Assembly: GCA_009829735.1 (NCBI GenBank)
Contig: CM020619.1
Location: 8,546,375-8,610,374 of the forward strand
Reading direction: 5' to 3'
DNA: 64,000 nt
From: Pyropia yezoensis
Lineage: Eukaryota > Rhodophyta > Bangiophyceae > Bangiales > Bangiaceae
Below, one piece after another: positions 39,723 through 51,194 of this stretch. The notes beneath the pieces are model-generated. The model was given only the letters and a program-made list of their open reading frames with translations, made no database searches and was not told where the DNA came from. Position 1 is the first letter of the stretch. Each line of letters begins with the position of its first letter. Position numbers and translations under genes: made by a program.

Positions 39723-41225
39723 TCAACGTACTTCGTTCGTGGCCGACTTCTTACTCGCATTCCTAACAAGTTGTTGAACGCGTTTGCTCAACTTGGGGCA
39801 ATCGTCTGCCCAGTGTCCATCGGAGTTGCAGTTCCAACACCGATTGTCAGTTCCCGGAGGGGTCTTCCCAACTGGGGAAGACGAAGAGATACCCTGGGAA
39901 GCTCCCACGGCAGCTACCACCCTCTCCTTGCGGATACGGCGTGCCTCTCTCAACTCTCTGGCCTGGCGCGCCTCCTCCCGTTCCTTGGCCAACTCGGACT
40001 GACGCTCCTGGCGTCGTTCCTCCCGCAACTTGCGGTAGGCCTCGCCTCTGCGGTAGGCGAATCTAGCCAACTCGGCCAGGGTCGCCCGGGCAGTGTTATG
40101 CTCCCGGGTCTCCATCCGGACTGACCAATGGAGCCCCTCCACAAATCGACTCTTCACCACAGCTTGTGGATGAAGGAACCCACAAAGATTGTTGAGCTTA
40201 CGGACTCGCTCCGCAAAGGACAACTCGTCCTCCGCCTCTTCCTGATGGGCTTGCGTAAACTCCTCGACTTGAGAAGCCAGCGCCGCTTCATCAACCATGG
40301 CTCTCAACAACCAGTTGACGAGCTCCGAATAGGACGTCACCTCACCAGCGCCTCCACTTGAGGAGCTGAGCATGACGGACATAAGTTCTGTCCGCAGGTC
40401 TCCCTTCGTAAACTCCTGTAGCATGTAGAAAGCCATGCCTTCACTTATGGCATTGTCGTCACAGGCTTTTGTGAAACGACGTAGGAACTCAAAGACACGG
40501 AGGGGGGGAGTTCCATCCCACTCCGCTTTGTGCCCAAAAGAGTGAAATGCATTCTTCTTGGCACGGCCCATGGCTCGGGCCTGGTCAGGACCATACGCCA
40601 CCGACTTGTTGTGGAGGGCGTAGGTCTCACAGTCAAAGATCCTCTGGTAGACCGGGTTGGCTACCTGGATCTTGGGCGGCACCTCACGTTGAGGGAACAG
40701 CCGCTGTGGCACTGGGGTAAGTTCACCCTCAGTGTCTGTAGTCCGGCGCGGAGCGCTTGGTGTAGCCGCCGGCGTTTCCGGGGGGAGCTCCCCCATGAAG
40801 GGCGTACGCCCCACCGAGTATGGTGTGGCTCCCTCGTTGGGAGTCACAGGTGTCGCCCCCTGTTCGGGGCGAACAGAAGTAGGCGTGAGGAGGGATATCC
40901 CCGGCGCCTGCGGGCTCGAAAGCCCCGATCCGGTCTGGACATTAAGTCCATCTGGCAAACTCGCCACAATCTGATTCAGAAATGTATTCGTCATCGTGAC
41001 CACCAGGTCCGGCAAAGTCTGCCGCAACACATTGGTCGCCTCCCGACGGACAGTTTCCGCGAGGAGTGGATTGACGACTCCAGTTGAGTCTCGGTGCGCC
41101 TCCGGGAGTCCACCTGAGGGGTAACCACGTTCCTCAGGGATCTCAACCGGGGGCATGGGCGCGAGCCCATCGCCGACCAACGGAGCTCCGCCGTCCTCCG
41201 AGAGCCTAGTTGGCGACGGCTCCAA
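39723..41225 (-). CDS. gag of element B
   Basis: The 500-residue frame has a retrotransposon gag domain (about 190-400, with RVFEFLRRFTKACDDNAISE and EFTKGDLRTELMS). A charged coiled-coil-like segment (about 395-440) follows, then a zinc knuckle CWNCNSDGHWADDC. It resembles family C gag closely and family A gag less. Confidence 0.85.
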   Translation of the reverse strand: MEPSPTRLSEDGGAPLVGDGLAPMPPVEIPEERGYPSGGLPEAHRDSTGVVNPLLAETVRREATNVLRQTLPDLVVTMTNTFLNQIVASLPDGLNVQTGSGLSSPQAPGISLLTPTSVRPEQGATPVTPNEGATPYSVGRTPFMGELPPETPAATPSAPRRTTDTEGELTPVPQRLFPQREVPPKIQVANPVYQRIFDCETYALHNKSVAYGPDQARAMGRAKKNAFHSFGHKAEWDGTPPLRVFEFLRRFTKACDDNAISEGMAFYMLQEFTKGDLRTELMSVMLSSSSGGAGEVTSYSELVNWLLRAMVDEAALASQVEEFTQAHQEEAEDELSFAERVRKLNNLCGFLHPQAVVKSRFVEGLHWSVRMETREHNTARATLAELARFAYRRGEAYRKLREERRQERQSELAKEREEARQARELREARRIRKERVVAAVGASQGISSSSPVGKTPPGTDNRCWNCNSDGHWADDCPKLSKRVQQLVRNASKKSATNEVR

Positions 41226-41644
41226 GCCAAACTTGGCTCCAACCCGAGTGGAACCCGAGTGGAACCCGCGGGGACAGTCCTCACCCCTTGGGACGTTCCC
41301 GTTGAGTGTACCACACGGTGGCCAGACTTCGGCCCACCCACATCAGAAGTGTCACCCGAGTGAGCTCCCGACTGAGTCGGGGTGGCCTGCTGCCCGCCCG
41401 CACTTCCAGTCCTGCTGGCTTGAGGGACCTCTAGTCCCCCTGCGACCCCAGGTAAACTCACCTGTGTCTCACCAGTATTCAAAGGCACTGAAGTACGTGC
41501 GTCACCCGTGTACTCCCCGGATGACGGGGGGTCCGAACAAGCCATGTTGGCTGACGATCCGTATGACACGGTCCAAGTCCACCGTTCCTCTGAGACAGAG
41601 GGCCCCCTACACTCGGGTGCACCCGGAGGTAAAGTTTACCTCTG

Positions 41645-41662
41645 TCCCCTGCTGCTCCACCA
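41645..41662 (-). promoter_or_regulatory. primer-binding site of element B
   Basis: TGGTGGAGCAGCAGGGGA follows the 5' LTR by two bases. It is complementary to a tRNA end with CCA. Confidence 0.85.
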
Positions 41663-41664
41663 AA

Positions 41665-42133
41665 TGTGGCAAAAACCACTTGCACGCACGACACCCAAGT
41701 TGGGGCGGTGTACAAGGGCTGCCTCCCGTGTCGGGGGAACCAGAAGAAGTGCAAGTCGCACACACTCTGTCCCTGTTGTGGGGCAAACCCCCCACTGACA
41801 AACAAGAGGATGGTGTGTGGTCCAACAGTTTCTTGGTCGGGACGGGGACGCAGGGCCAAGCCCCGCTGTCCCTCCCCTTATCCCCCCAGGGTCCCCTCAG
41901 AATCTCGCCACTCAGAATCTCCCACCCCAGCACCTGCCCACCGGGCCACACGAAAGTTCAAGACGATAAATGCAGAAAACCCTCAAATCCAAGTTGGATT
42001 TACTACTAATCTAACTATCCCAAACTTAGGGAATATGGACCCAAATGCAGGGGGAGGAACGGATCAGGCTAGTGGCCTGCCGCCCCTTGCATGGCACGTG
42101 TTGCCCCCCTACCTGGGGGTCAATACTGCCACC
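41665..42133 (-). repeat. 5' LTR of element B
   Basis: It pairs with 32744-33212. The last base is uncertain by one because of the flanking GAGAC repeat. Confidence 0.9.
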
Positions 42134-42138
42134 GAGAC

Positions 42139-42524
42139 CCCCCCGGTGGGTCTCCCGGAGATGCTTCTTGGGCAGGATCCTTTGGCGGGCCGGCGTTACT
42201 CCACTGTGGGGGTTTACCGCACCCCTTGGACTAGGGGCATCCCCCTTCAGGGGAAGGCCGATCGTGGCGACCTTTGCCACTGACCAATCGGGGGCAGGAG
42301 GGGGTCGCTCCTCCCTCGGGAGGGGCACGCCACGTCATCCTCGCTGGATCCCCCCATGAAGGGGGGGAGGAGATAAGATAATATCGGGTAGAGCAATTAC
42401 GCCCGCCCGATTGGAATTGGCCTTCTGGCCAGTGAAGGGAAGTTACCTAGGGCGGGCTACTTCCGCCTCAATATGGCCGAGATTTAGTGAGATTTCTCCA
42501 CTGAGCGTGTTTTGCGTGGAGAGA
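42139..42524. other. sequence X, right part, between elements B and C
   Basis: This is the right flank of the B insertion site, presumably continuing X from 32743. It includes G- and C-rich runs and an inverted GGCCTTCTGGCC. I recognise no gene. Confidence 0.35.
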
Positions 42525-42844
42525 TGTGTTTGAGGGTTCTGAGTGTTTTGATTGGGTGTTTAGTGTATGGAGTGTTGGCCCGCACTCCGAGGTCCCACAG
42601 CGTCCCTGGACCGGCGGGCCCAAGAGGGATATCTGCGCGTGGGGCTGTGCCCGTTGCTTCCCCCTCACAAAAAATCAACCTTGCGTTACCCTCGTGTTCC
42701 CCGTCCCGGACGCTTCCACCTTCGCGTGGAGCTCTACGTTCCGGCGGTTCTGACTCTAGGGTTTATACCCCGGGTTCCCCACCATCTCCTTCAGGAGGAT
42801 AAGGTACCCCGTTGGTGTGGGCGTACGCCCAGATATCCAACACA
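42525..42844 (+). repeat. probable 5' LTR of element C
   Basis: The right end (CCAACACA) is fixed by the primer-binding site two bases on. The left end is a guess from TGTGTTTG, an imperfect inverted match. The partner LTR is not in the window. Confidence 0.45.
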
Positions 42845-42846
42845 TT

Positions 42847-42864
42847 TGGTGGAGCAGCAGGGGA
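42847..42864 (+). promoter_or_regulatory. primer-binding site of element C
   Basis: The motif TGGTGGAGCAGCAGGGGA is identical to that of elements B and A2. Confidence 0.85.
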
Positions 42865-42990
42865 GGGGACTCGCTCCGCCTTCTGGTGGAGTCTCCTCTC
42901 CTTTTGTTGGGTGGTTTCTTGCTCGTGTGCTCTGTGGTTGGGTTGTGACCCTTGGTACCTTTTCTTTCTAGCCTTTAAAGGTGGGTCAAG

Positions 42991-44793
42991 ATGCAGTCTG
43001 ATACTTCTTTTCCTCCTCAAGGAGGAGGTCCTACACCTGTGGAAAAGTCAAACGTGACAGCAGGCACCGGCGAAGGTCCCGGTGGCGCCTCACGGACCAA
43101 CCCTGGTGTTGAGTCGGCCGCTCAGCGGGAACGCACGAGTTTGTCCCGTTTGGACCTGCCTCCGGGTGGAGTGCCAGGCGCCGGTGAGGCTCCCAGCCTG
43201 GCACATGCCACTCCAGGCGCGACCCCTGATGGGGAGGCAGCCCACGGCTTCGGCGACCGCTCTACCTTTACCTCCCGTGAGTGGGGGGCCTGGGTCTCAC
43301 CCGCGGGTGGGGGTACGTTTGCATCGCCCACCCAGGACCGTATGGATACGGATAATTTTAGAGGCGCCCCTTTGGGGGGCGTTCCCGCTGTGGGGGGGTC
43401 GTCCTCCACGGCTATGGGAGCTGTTCCTCTGGCGGCTTTCCGCCAGATGTTGACTGAGGTGGTGTCACCAATTTCTGCTCGACTCGATAAGGTCGAGGGT
43501 TCAATCTCTCGATCTGGTCGCCGGACTCGCCGCCGACCCCACGGTTATTCGCAGACATCTTCCTCTTCAGAGGCAAGTGATGTTGATCCTGAGAGGCGTG
43601 GGGCGAGGCGCTTGAGCGCTTCGACCCACCGCCGGGTAGCCCGTGTGCTATCCCCCGGACGTAACGGGGAACCCGAGCGGGTTATCCCGCTCAAGATAAT
43701 ACCCGATGATAATACCTTTAAAGGTATCCTGGATTGCGAATCTTATGCACCCGCCAATAAGAGCGTACGCTATGATGAAGAGATGGCTCACGGCTGAGGC
43801 CGGAAGCGCAAAGAGATATCCCTCACGTTTGGGCGTGACGCCCTTTGGGACGGGACCCCCCCTCTAAAGGTGTTCGAATTCCTAAATCGCTTCCGTAAGG
43901 CTAGCGATGACAACGACCTCTCAGAAGGTCGAGCTATGTACCTCCTTCCGGAATTTACCAAAGGGGAACTCAAGAAGGAGCTCCTCTCCCTTATCCCCTC
44001 TAAGGCGGGGGGACGAGCGAGAGAGGTCACTTCGTATCTGGAGCTGGTGAACTGGCTCCTCCGCAGTTATGCGGATGAGGAAATTATATCATCCCAAGTG
44101 GCAGCGTTTAATAACGTTGCCAAAGAGGACGATGAAACCGAGGCCGCCTTTTACCGGCGCGTCCGCGACGCAAATGCGCTCTGCGGGTTTTTTCATACTG
44201 CGTGCCAACTTAAGGGCCGCTTTATGCAAGGGGTCTGGTGGGAGGTACGGACTGATGTCCGTGAATTTAATACACCAGGCACGCCCATAGAGGCGTTGGT
44301 ACGTTATGCTCAACGCAAAGGCGACATATGTCGCCGGCGCAATGAAGAGCTGCGGGCCCAATGGTCCGCAGACGCTGCGGAGCGTCGGGCTCGGCGCAAT
44401 GCCTCTCAAGGCATTGCAGCGGGGGTGGCTACTACCCCCAGCGGTTCCTCCGTACCTTCGTTGTACGGGGGGAAGGCCAAAGTTGGCACTGATGCGGGGA
44501 GGGAGCGTTTAAATCGCTACCCCTGCTTGGCTTGTAATAGCCATGAGCATATTACGCGCCACTGTCCCGACCTTAGTGCCGAGACGCGGGCTAAGTTTGA
44601 GAAAGCCCGTCAGGGGCGCGCTCGGCTTGAGGGCCGTACCCCGCGGGGTACGGCTGGGACAGCGCAGCCTGTAGCGGCTGTCACTGAGGGGGGGCCTTCT
44701 GGCGCCCCTAAAGGGGGGCTTGGCCCCCAGGGGAATATTGAAGAGTCAGAGAATTCTTCATCTGAGGATACCCCCTCCTCAAAAAACGATTGA
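42991..44793 (+). pseudogene. gag of element C
   Basis: It has a gag domain with KVFEFLNRFRKASDDNDLSE and EFTKGELKKELLS near 43.87-44.0 kb, and a zinc knuckle CLACNSHEHITRHC near 44.53 kb. It appears broken about once. Confidence 0.8.
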
Positions 44794-47700
44794 GGGGGAG
44801 GCCTGATGAGAATTGTTCCTCCCCCGGGGAAGAGGATGTCGTGTTGAAACGCATCTTACCCCGACCTCGTGGGGTGAAGCGTAAGATAGTCCGCCCTAAA
44901 GGGAAGGACGAAGCTAAACAAGCAGCTGGGATGGTGGCATTAGTGTCACCACCCACGGCATATCAATTAGCCGTACGACTTTTTATGACTAAGGGATATG
45001 AATGGGCGACGAGGGCCATCCTCGATACCGGGAGTGGCCCTTTGCTCGTCCGGAAGCAGGCCTTACCTAGGGGGTTCCCTATGGAACCCCTGGGAGACCT
45101 GGAAACCTTAAGGTTTTGTGATGTGAACGGGGGATGGCTCCCCATAGTGGGAAGCGTCACCCTGGGGGTATGTGTGGGAAAACAAGTCTCGTATATATCC
45201 TTTGGCGTGGTTCCGAATATGTGCGTCCCTGTTATCCTGGGGAACACATTCGTGGACCACGAAACTAAGAGTATTAACTCGGAGGGCCAAACGGTCACCC
45301 TCTTATCGGGGGAGACCGTCCCCATCCTGCGGGGGGTTCAGAAGAACCCCCGCCGAAAGCCGAACAGGGGGGCGGTGTGTGCGTGTCCCTTGGGGGGGAA
45401 CGCCCGCCTGGTCCTTACCCACAAGACGCTTATGCGTCCTGGTACGATTGCGCACGTTAAAGTGCGTGGCAACTTTCAAGGCCACGGATACATCCGTGGC
45501 AAGAGCACATTGCACTCCATTCATGGAGCGCAACTGGCCGAGGGGCCCGCCACGCTTAAGCCTGGCCAGCCTACTACGGTACAGGTCATGAATCCGACCA
45601 AGCGGCCGGTACGTTTACGTGGCGGCATGGCCATACGACACATTACTGTGTCTGATGGCGTCAGCCAAGAGGCAACTACCGAGGAGTTGAAGGATCCGGA
45701 GCCGAAACCGGTTCCGAAAGAATCCTCCCTCGCCCCAGGCATAGACCTGGGGAAGGTGCCCGAAGGCCTACGAGCTAAGCTCACGGCGCTTTTAGACAGA
45801 TATAATTCTCTCTGGGATGGCACCCTCGGAACGATCAAAGGGACGGTACACCGTATCCGGCTTAAGCCAGGAGCGGTCCCCGTCCGACAACATCCTTACA
45901 AGTCTGGTCCTAGGACCCCTCTAGTGGAAGAGGAGCAAGTCCGATTAATGGACTCGCTCGGGGTCATAGAACCCTCCCACGGGGAATGGGCTAGCCCCGT
46001 GGTAATCGTCGTCAAGCCTGGGGGCGGCAAACAATTTTGCATCGACTACCGTCGTCTTAATGAGATGACGGTGAAGGATGCATATCCTATCCCGCGTATG
46101 GACGAGTGCTTAGATTCACTCGGGAACGCCAACGTCTTTTCGACGTTAGATTGTAATGCTGGCTACTGGCAAATTCCGGTAGCCAAGGAGGACCGGCCGT
46201 TAACGGCCTTTACGTGCCATTCTGGCACTTGGCAGTGCAAGCGCCTCCCTTTTGGGTTGTGCAACGTGCCAGCCACCTTTCAGCGTGCCATGGACATGAT
46301 CCTGGCAGGCGTGAAGTGGCAGATATGCCTCGTCTACTTGGATGACGTTATTGTCTTTTCCAAGTCGGCGGAGGATCATTTAGAGCACCTTGAGACGGTG
46401 CTCTCCCTCCTCAAGGCCCATGGGGTTTCCGTCAAGGCCAACGAGTGTCACCTCTTTCAAGAGGAGGTCGACTACCTCGGCCATGTCATAAGACCTGGCC
46501 GCGTTCTCGTTAACGAGAAAAATACGAGAGCGCAACGAGGGTTGCAATATCCTCGTACACAAACTCAGATGAAAAGTTTTCTGGGGATGTGCGGCGTCTA
46601 TCGGCACTTCGTACGGGACTTCGCCAAAAAAGCGAAGCCCCTAACCGCGCTGACGAGAACCAAGCTTCCTACGAAGCTATCTCCCCCCACAGAGGTGGAA
46701 AGGAACGCTTTCGAGACGCTACGGGGGCTGCTTCTATCACCCCCCGTGTTAGCGATACCTCGGATGGGCGGCCACTATAAAGTGGACGTGGACGCGAGCT
46801 ATGAGCAGCTCGGCTGTTGTTTATTACAACAGCAGCCCGACGGGGAATACCTCCCCGTAGGGTATTATTCCCGGCCGTTGAACCCGGCCGAGAGAAATTA
46901 TCACGTCACCGAGATTGAAGCGCTGGGTGACGTGTGGGCCGTGACACACCTACGATCCTACCTTGAAGGGGAGGAATTTGTAACAAGGTGTGATCACCGT
47001 GCCCTTTTGTCGGTGCTGGCTACATATAGCCCAAACATATGGATTAACCGTTGGCGGCTTCGGCTGTCTGAGTTTACCTTCAAACTCCGGTATAAACCGG
47101 GGGCCGACCATAAGGTGGCCGACGCTTTGTCACGCTTGCCCACGGACGAGCCTGACAAGGCTCCTATAGATAAGGACCTTCCGGTCCTCGCCACGGTGAC
47201 CAGGTCTGCTCAGGCTTTGGCCGGGCGGAGCGAGAAGCATCGCCCTTTGGGGCCTATTACGGTAGAGGAGCTTATAAAAGCTCAGGCTGAGGACACCTTC
47301 TGCCTGGAACGGCGGAAGGAATGGGAGTCGGTACCTCCCCCTGAACCAAAATGGGCCAGGAAGGCTCTCTTCTTTGAGAACGAACAAGGAATACTATGCC
47401 GGAGGTTCTTCTTCCTGGACACCACTCAGATGGTGATCCACTCATCTCTACGGGAGCGTCTTATGACGTACCACCATGAATTACCTTTGGCAGCCCATCC
47501 TGGGGCTCGCCGGATGTACGCCACGCTGAGGCGTGGGGTCTACTGGCCCACCATGATTGTAGACGTGTACAAACACGTCTCCCAGTGCACGGGGTGTGCT
47601 CAGAATAGGCTGGATGAGCGTAGGCATACGTCTACGCTCAAGCTATTCCCAGCCAACGAGCCCCTCGCCAGCCTGGCGATGGATATTCTCGGGCCCTTAC

Positions 47701-48423
47701 CCGCTTCTGAAAACGGTAACAGGTTTACACTTGTTATGGTGGACCGTTTTAGTAAGCTCACCCGGGTGGTCCCCATGAAGGAGATTACCGCGGTGGCAGT
47801 GGCTTCGGCCTTTATTGACGTCTGGGTAGCGTCTTATGGCATACCCGACTCAATGCTGACAGATAACGGTCCGCAATTTGCTTCCGTCTTTTTCCAGGGG
47901 GTCTTACGACTCCTAGGGATTGAGGCGAAGTATACGACGCCTTACCACCCCCAAACAAAAGGGCAGGTGGAGCGATATAATCGCACTATTATGACGCAGC
48001 TCCGGGTTTATACCGCGGAGCACCCAAAGGAGTGGGACCGTTATGTCTCACTCCTCACAACGGCCTATAACACTCAAGTGCATTCTAGCACTGGACAGGC
48101 CCCCCTCATGTTTGTGAGCCCAAGGCGGCTCCAAGCCATGGGGGTCGAGCGCCTCCCTAAGCTCCGTCCCCTTAAGGAGAAGGAGGACTTGAGGGAAGGC
48201 GAGGACGAGGACTCGCAGGCCGCAGCTTTACGGTTTGTGGAAGTCCTGAAGAGCATTATCCCCCAGGTGCGTAAGCACCTGGCCAAGGCGCAGGAGGCGT
48301 ATAAGAAAATCTTTGACGCCACTGTCTCGGAGAAGAATAAGGACCTACGGGAGGGGGACTGGATTTTCCTGGCCTCCCATACCCGTAAGCGGTCTAACCT
48401 CGCTCATAAGAGCGTGGGCCCCT
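44790..48423 (+). pseudogene. pol of element C, cut off by A2
   Basis: It has protease ILDTGSGPLLVRK (45.02 kb), reverse transcriptase with FCIDYRRLNEMTVKDAY and YLDD (46.0-46.4 kb), RNase H (46.8-47.1 kb), and integrase with a zinc finger and MDILGPLPAS...DNGPQF core (47.5-48.1 kb). It ends inside the C-terminal domain where A2 begins. Confidence 0.88.
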
Positions 48424-48786
48424 TGTAGCAATATGGTTGTCCGTATTGTGACCCTAATATCAGGGGGGCTACTTCTAACCCTTAACTTTCAATTTGATAG
48501 TTCGTACTGGTCACGGTATCTATAAGTTACGTATGACCAGAGGGACTTGCATCTTGGGGTGGAGGGTAGTTAGTAGTGTCTCCGAGGGTTTATAACGAGG
48601 GGGCCGGTGGCGAATCCACCGCCGGCCAAGGTAGAACAACAAACCCCTCCCATTTGGGCTCCCATCTTGGTCCCGTGGCTTGCGCTCCAAGGACAGCAAC
48701 CTTGGCCTCCCGGTGACGGTGGTGCCGATCCCCCTTGGTGAGTGTTCCCTGAGAGTGGACGTGCGACGGATTCCTATTGTGCTACA
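48424..48786 (+). repeat. 5' LTR of A2
   Basis: It spans 363 bases with TGTAGCA and TGCTACA inverted ends, a GTATAA-like box and the primer-binding site two bases after its end. Confidence 0.88.
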
Positions 48787-48787
48787 T

Positions 48788-48805
48788 TGGTGGAGCAGCA
48801 GGGGA
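48788..48805 (+). promoter_or_regulatory. primer-binding site of A2
   Basis: The motif TGGTGGAGCAGCAGGGGA is the same as in B and C. Confidence 0.85.
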
Positions 48806-49010
48806 CGGGTTTCCGTCACCCTTGTGGTGACGCCGTCTTCGGCCCTGGCACACGGATAGGGATCTGGTCCTTTTCTTGTACTCGTGGTGTTGCGACCTGA
48901 TCGATTGTGTTGAGTTTTTACCTTTGACTGTGATCTACTGTACTCTCCCCAATCTACCCCCTCGCTCTCTTGTTCGTGGTGATTGATACGTCGGTTGACT
49001 GATTGTGACC

Positions 49011-51194
49011 ATGTCTACCCAAGAGACGGGGAACGTTCAAGATGACGGATCGGCGTCGACGCCGACCCCGGAGGTGACTACGGGAACCGGGATCGGGAAC
49101 CCGATCGATAACATTGAGACGCCAATGCTTTCCGGTGCCGGATCGACGTTTGGCACGGCTCGGACGGCAGGAGGCGGGGGCCCGCCTCAACTGTCGTCGA
49201 CCGACCTCACTCCGCCGCCTCCTTCACCAGGGGATTCCCTGATGGCATCATTGGCCCGCATCGAGGCCCGGTTTTCCGGGCTCGACGCCCGTCAAGATCG
49301 GACGGAGGACGCAATGGCAGTGTTGATGTCAACACGGCACACGACGGGACCCCGTCGTGTTCCTCCCACACCGGTACGGTTCGAACCGGCCGGACTACTT
49401 TCGGAGTCCACCAGGGTCAACCCCGGTGTTGCTACTCCTGGACAACCCCCGGACACAATGGGGTATGGGTCCGACTCGTCGGCAGAGTTGGAACGGAGTC
49501 ACACGGAGCGATACGCTCGGAGCACCCGAAGCGGACTCCGCGGACACGACCCAGCGGATACGTACGCCGGGGGAGAGTCGGTTATTGGGGGAGGAGGTAC
49601 CCTCTCGCAGTACCCCCACGACGAAGGAGGCCAGGCAACTCGGGTTCCCGAGGTGCCGACGCCTGAAGTACCATCTTCAGTGGTGGAAGCTATGACCGCG
49701 CAGGTAACTGCGAGCCTACTGAAGCGGATGGAGTCCGATGAGTTCGCTCATCAACTGGCTAAGCGACTGGATATCCAGGACGCTGACACGGAGATCGTCA
49801 ACGAGGTCTTCCGGTCGGTTCTTACTCCGGAACGTTATCGTTTGGAGGACCGCTCTACCACCGTATCGGAATCGATGCGTAATACGTCGCATCGGGCGAT
49901 CCGCTCTATGCAGACCCTTATGAAGGGAGTCCCTATGTTCGGGGGGCCGAACGGACGCCCGTTGGCAGTCATCGGCTTCTTGACTAGCTTCAAGGCAGCC
50001 GCAGACAAGGCGCTCGTTAACGAGGGGCTGGCTCTGGAGATCCTCCCGTTCTTTGTTGATGAACGGGTGCGAGGCATTCTTCGCCAGGCATCCCCGATGC
50101 CGGGATTGAGGGTCGCGGCCACCCCCATGGATTACCGTGGGATATTGAAGGAGCTGCTGAGCAGCTACCTCAGTGAGGACAAGTGCGAGGACCACTATCG
50201 GGCCCTTCGCACTGCCACCGCCCAGTCCTGGGAGGATGAGGAGATGTTTGGACGCCGGATCCAAGAGCTCGACTACGAGCTGGGGAAGCTCCTCGGAGAA
50301 GGGGAGCTACGGGCCATCCTGTTCGCAGGAGTACCCAACTACGTGCGGATATCCGCACGGGGCGCCAACACGGCACGGACGAACTTCAGTCGACTGATGC
50401 ATATGTGCAAGTCCCTAGGGGACGCCTACCGGGTTCTACACCCGGAGTGTGCCTTGGCCCCGAAGCCCAAGGGTGAGGGAGGCAAGCCCAGTCTTACCCC
50501 GGTACCGAGGCAAGAGAAGGTGGAACGTAAGGCCGCACCAGTACTGGTGGCGACCGAACATACCCCTATTGGTGAGGATGACCCTCTAGTCGACCAACAG
50601 GGCCACCTGTTGCTACCGGCGACGCCGGTGATTGATGAACATGGTACGGTAGCGTACATCGCCCCGGCTGGAACCCAGTTCCAGGTCAACGAAGGCACGG
50701 GACGGCGCGTCCCGTATGTGCGGACTACGGGGTACTCCCCGGTGACGGGTAACCCTCACCAACCCTTGCCAACATGGGCGGTGCGCACGGAGGCACCTCC
50801 GCAGATTGCGGGCCGACCCAACCGGTTGGGGGAATCCATGTTCCGGTTGACCCAAGGACCCAAGGCCTACCAGGGAGCAGGCACTCGGGCGCCCGAGGGA
50901 AGCAACCGTAGCTACGGGACTACCCCGATGCGAACTCAAGGGGGGACCGGCACGTCCGGGTGTATGTTGTGTGGGGATCCCCAGCACTGGGTGTCTTCCT
51001 GCCCACTCATCCCCGAGGAGTCTCGGCGGGCAGCGGCGCAACGCAAGGCATCTACTGGGGGATATCCCGCCCGAGCACCCGGACTCGCACCGGGTAGGCA
51101 GCCAGCTCCAGGTGGAGTACTGGCCGTCGAGGGGGCACCTCCTCAGCCGGATGTCCCGGCGGACAGCACCCTACCAAGGGCGGGAAACGAGTGA
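49011..51194 (+). CDS. gag of A2
   Basis: The 727-residue frame starts at the ATG in GACCATG. It has an acidic, Ser/Thr-rich front (1-230), a gag core (about 235-490), and a zinc knuckle CMLCGDPQHWVSSC near 50.97 kb. A Pro-rich tail follows. Pol follows in a different frame with a 4-base overlap, so frameshifting or re-initiation of the kind known in the family is likely. Confidence 0.85.
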   Translation: MSTQETGNVQDDGSASTPTPEVTTGTGIGNPIDNIETPMLSGAGSTFGTARTAGGGGPPQLSSTDLTPPPPSPGDSLMASLARIEARFSGLDARQDRTEDAMAVLMSTRHTTGPRRVPPTPVRFEPAGLLSESTRVNPGVATPGQPPDTMGYGSDSSAELERSHTERYARSTRSGLRGHDPADTYAGGESVIGGGGTLSQYPHDEGGQATRVPEVPTPEVPSSVVEAMTAQVTASLLKRMESDEFAHQLAKRLDIQDADTEIVNEVFRSVLTPERYRLEDRSTTVSESMRNTSHRAIRSMQTLMKGVPMFGGPNGRPLAVIGFLTSFKAAADKALVNEGLALEILPFFVDERVRGILRQASPMPGLRVAATPMDYRGILKELLSSYLSEDKCEDHYRALRTATAQSWEDEEMFGRRIQELDYELGKLLGEGELRAILFAGVPNYVRISARGANTARTNFSRLMHMCKSLGDAYRVLHPECALAPKPKGEGGKPSLTPVPRQEKVERKAAPVLVATEHTPIGEDDPLVDQQGHLLLPATPVIDEHGTVAYIAPAGTQFQVNEGTGRRVPYVRTTGYSPVTGNPHQPLPTWAVRTEAPPQIAGRPNRLGESMFRLTQGPKAYQGAGTRAPEGSNRSYGTTPMRTQGGTGTSGCMLCGDPQHWVSSCPLIPEESRRAAAQRKASTGGYPARAPGLAPGRQPAPGGVLAVEGAPPQPDVPADSTLPRAGNE

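Larger units (their letters stand above)
32744..42133 (-). mobile_element. Gypsy family B element with an antisense ORF
   Basis: This 9.4-kb element on the minus strand has LTRs of 468-469 bases that differ at only two or three positions. GAGAC flanks both sides (32739-32743 and 42134-42138), it has a primer-binding site and polypurine tract, and its order is gag, protease, reverse transcriptase, RNase H, integrase, chromodomain-like tail. A 633-codon ORF on the opposite strand lies between pol and the 3' LTR. Pol is broken about two to four times. The near-identical LTRs show a recent insertion. Confidence 0.9.
42525..48423 (+). mobile_element. Gypsy family C element, interrupted by A2
   Basis: It has a probable 5' LTR, primer-binding site, gag and a long pol that stops abruptly at the A2 LTR. 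Its proteins are closer to family B than to A. The 3' half would lie beyond A2 and outside the window. Gag appears broken about once; the pol shown here is otherwise open. Confidence 0.85.
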
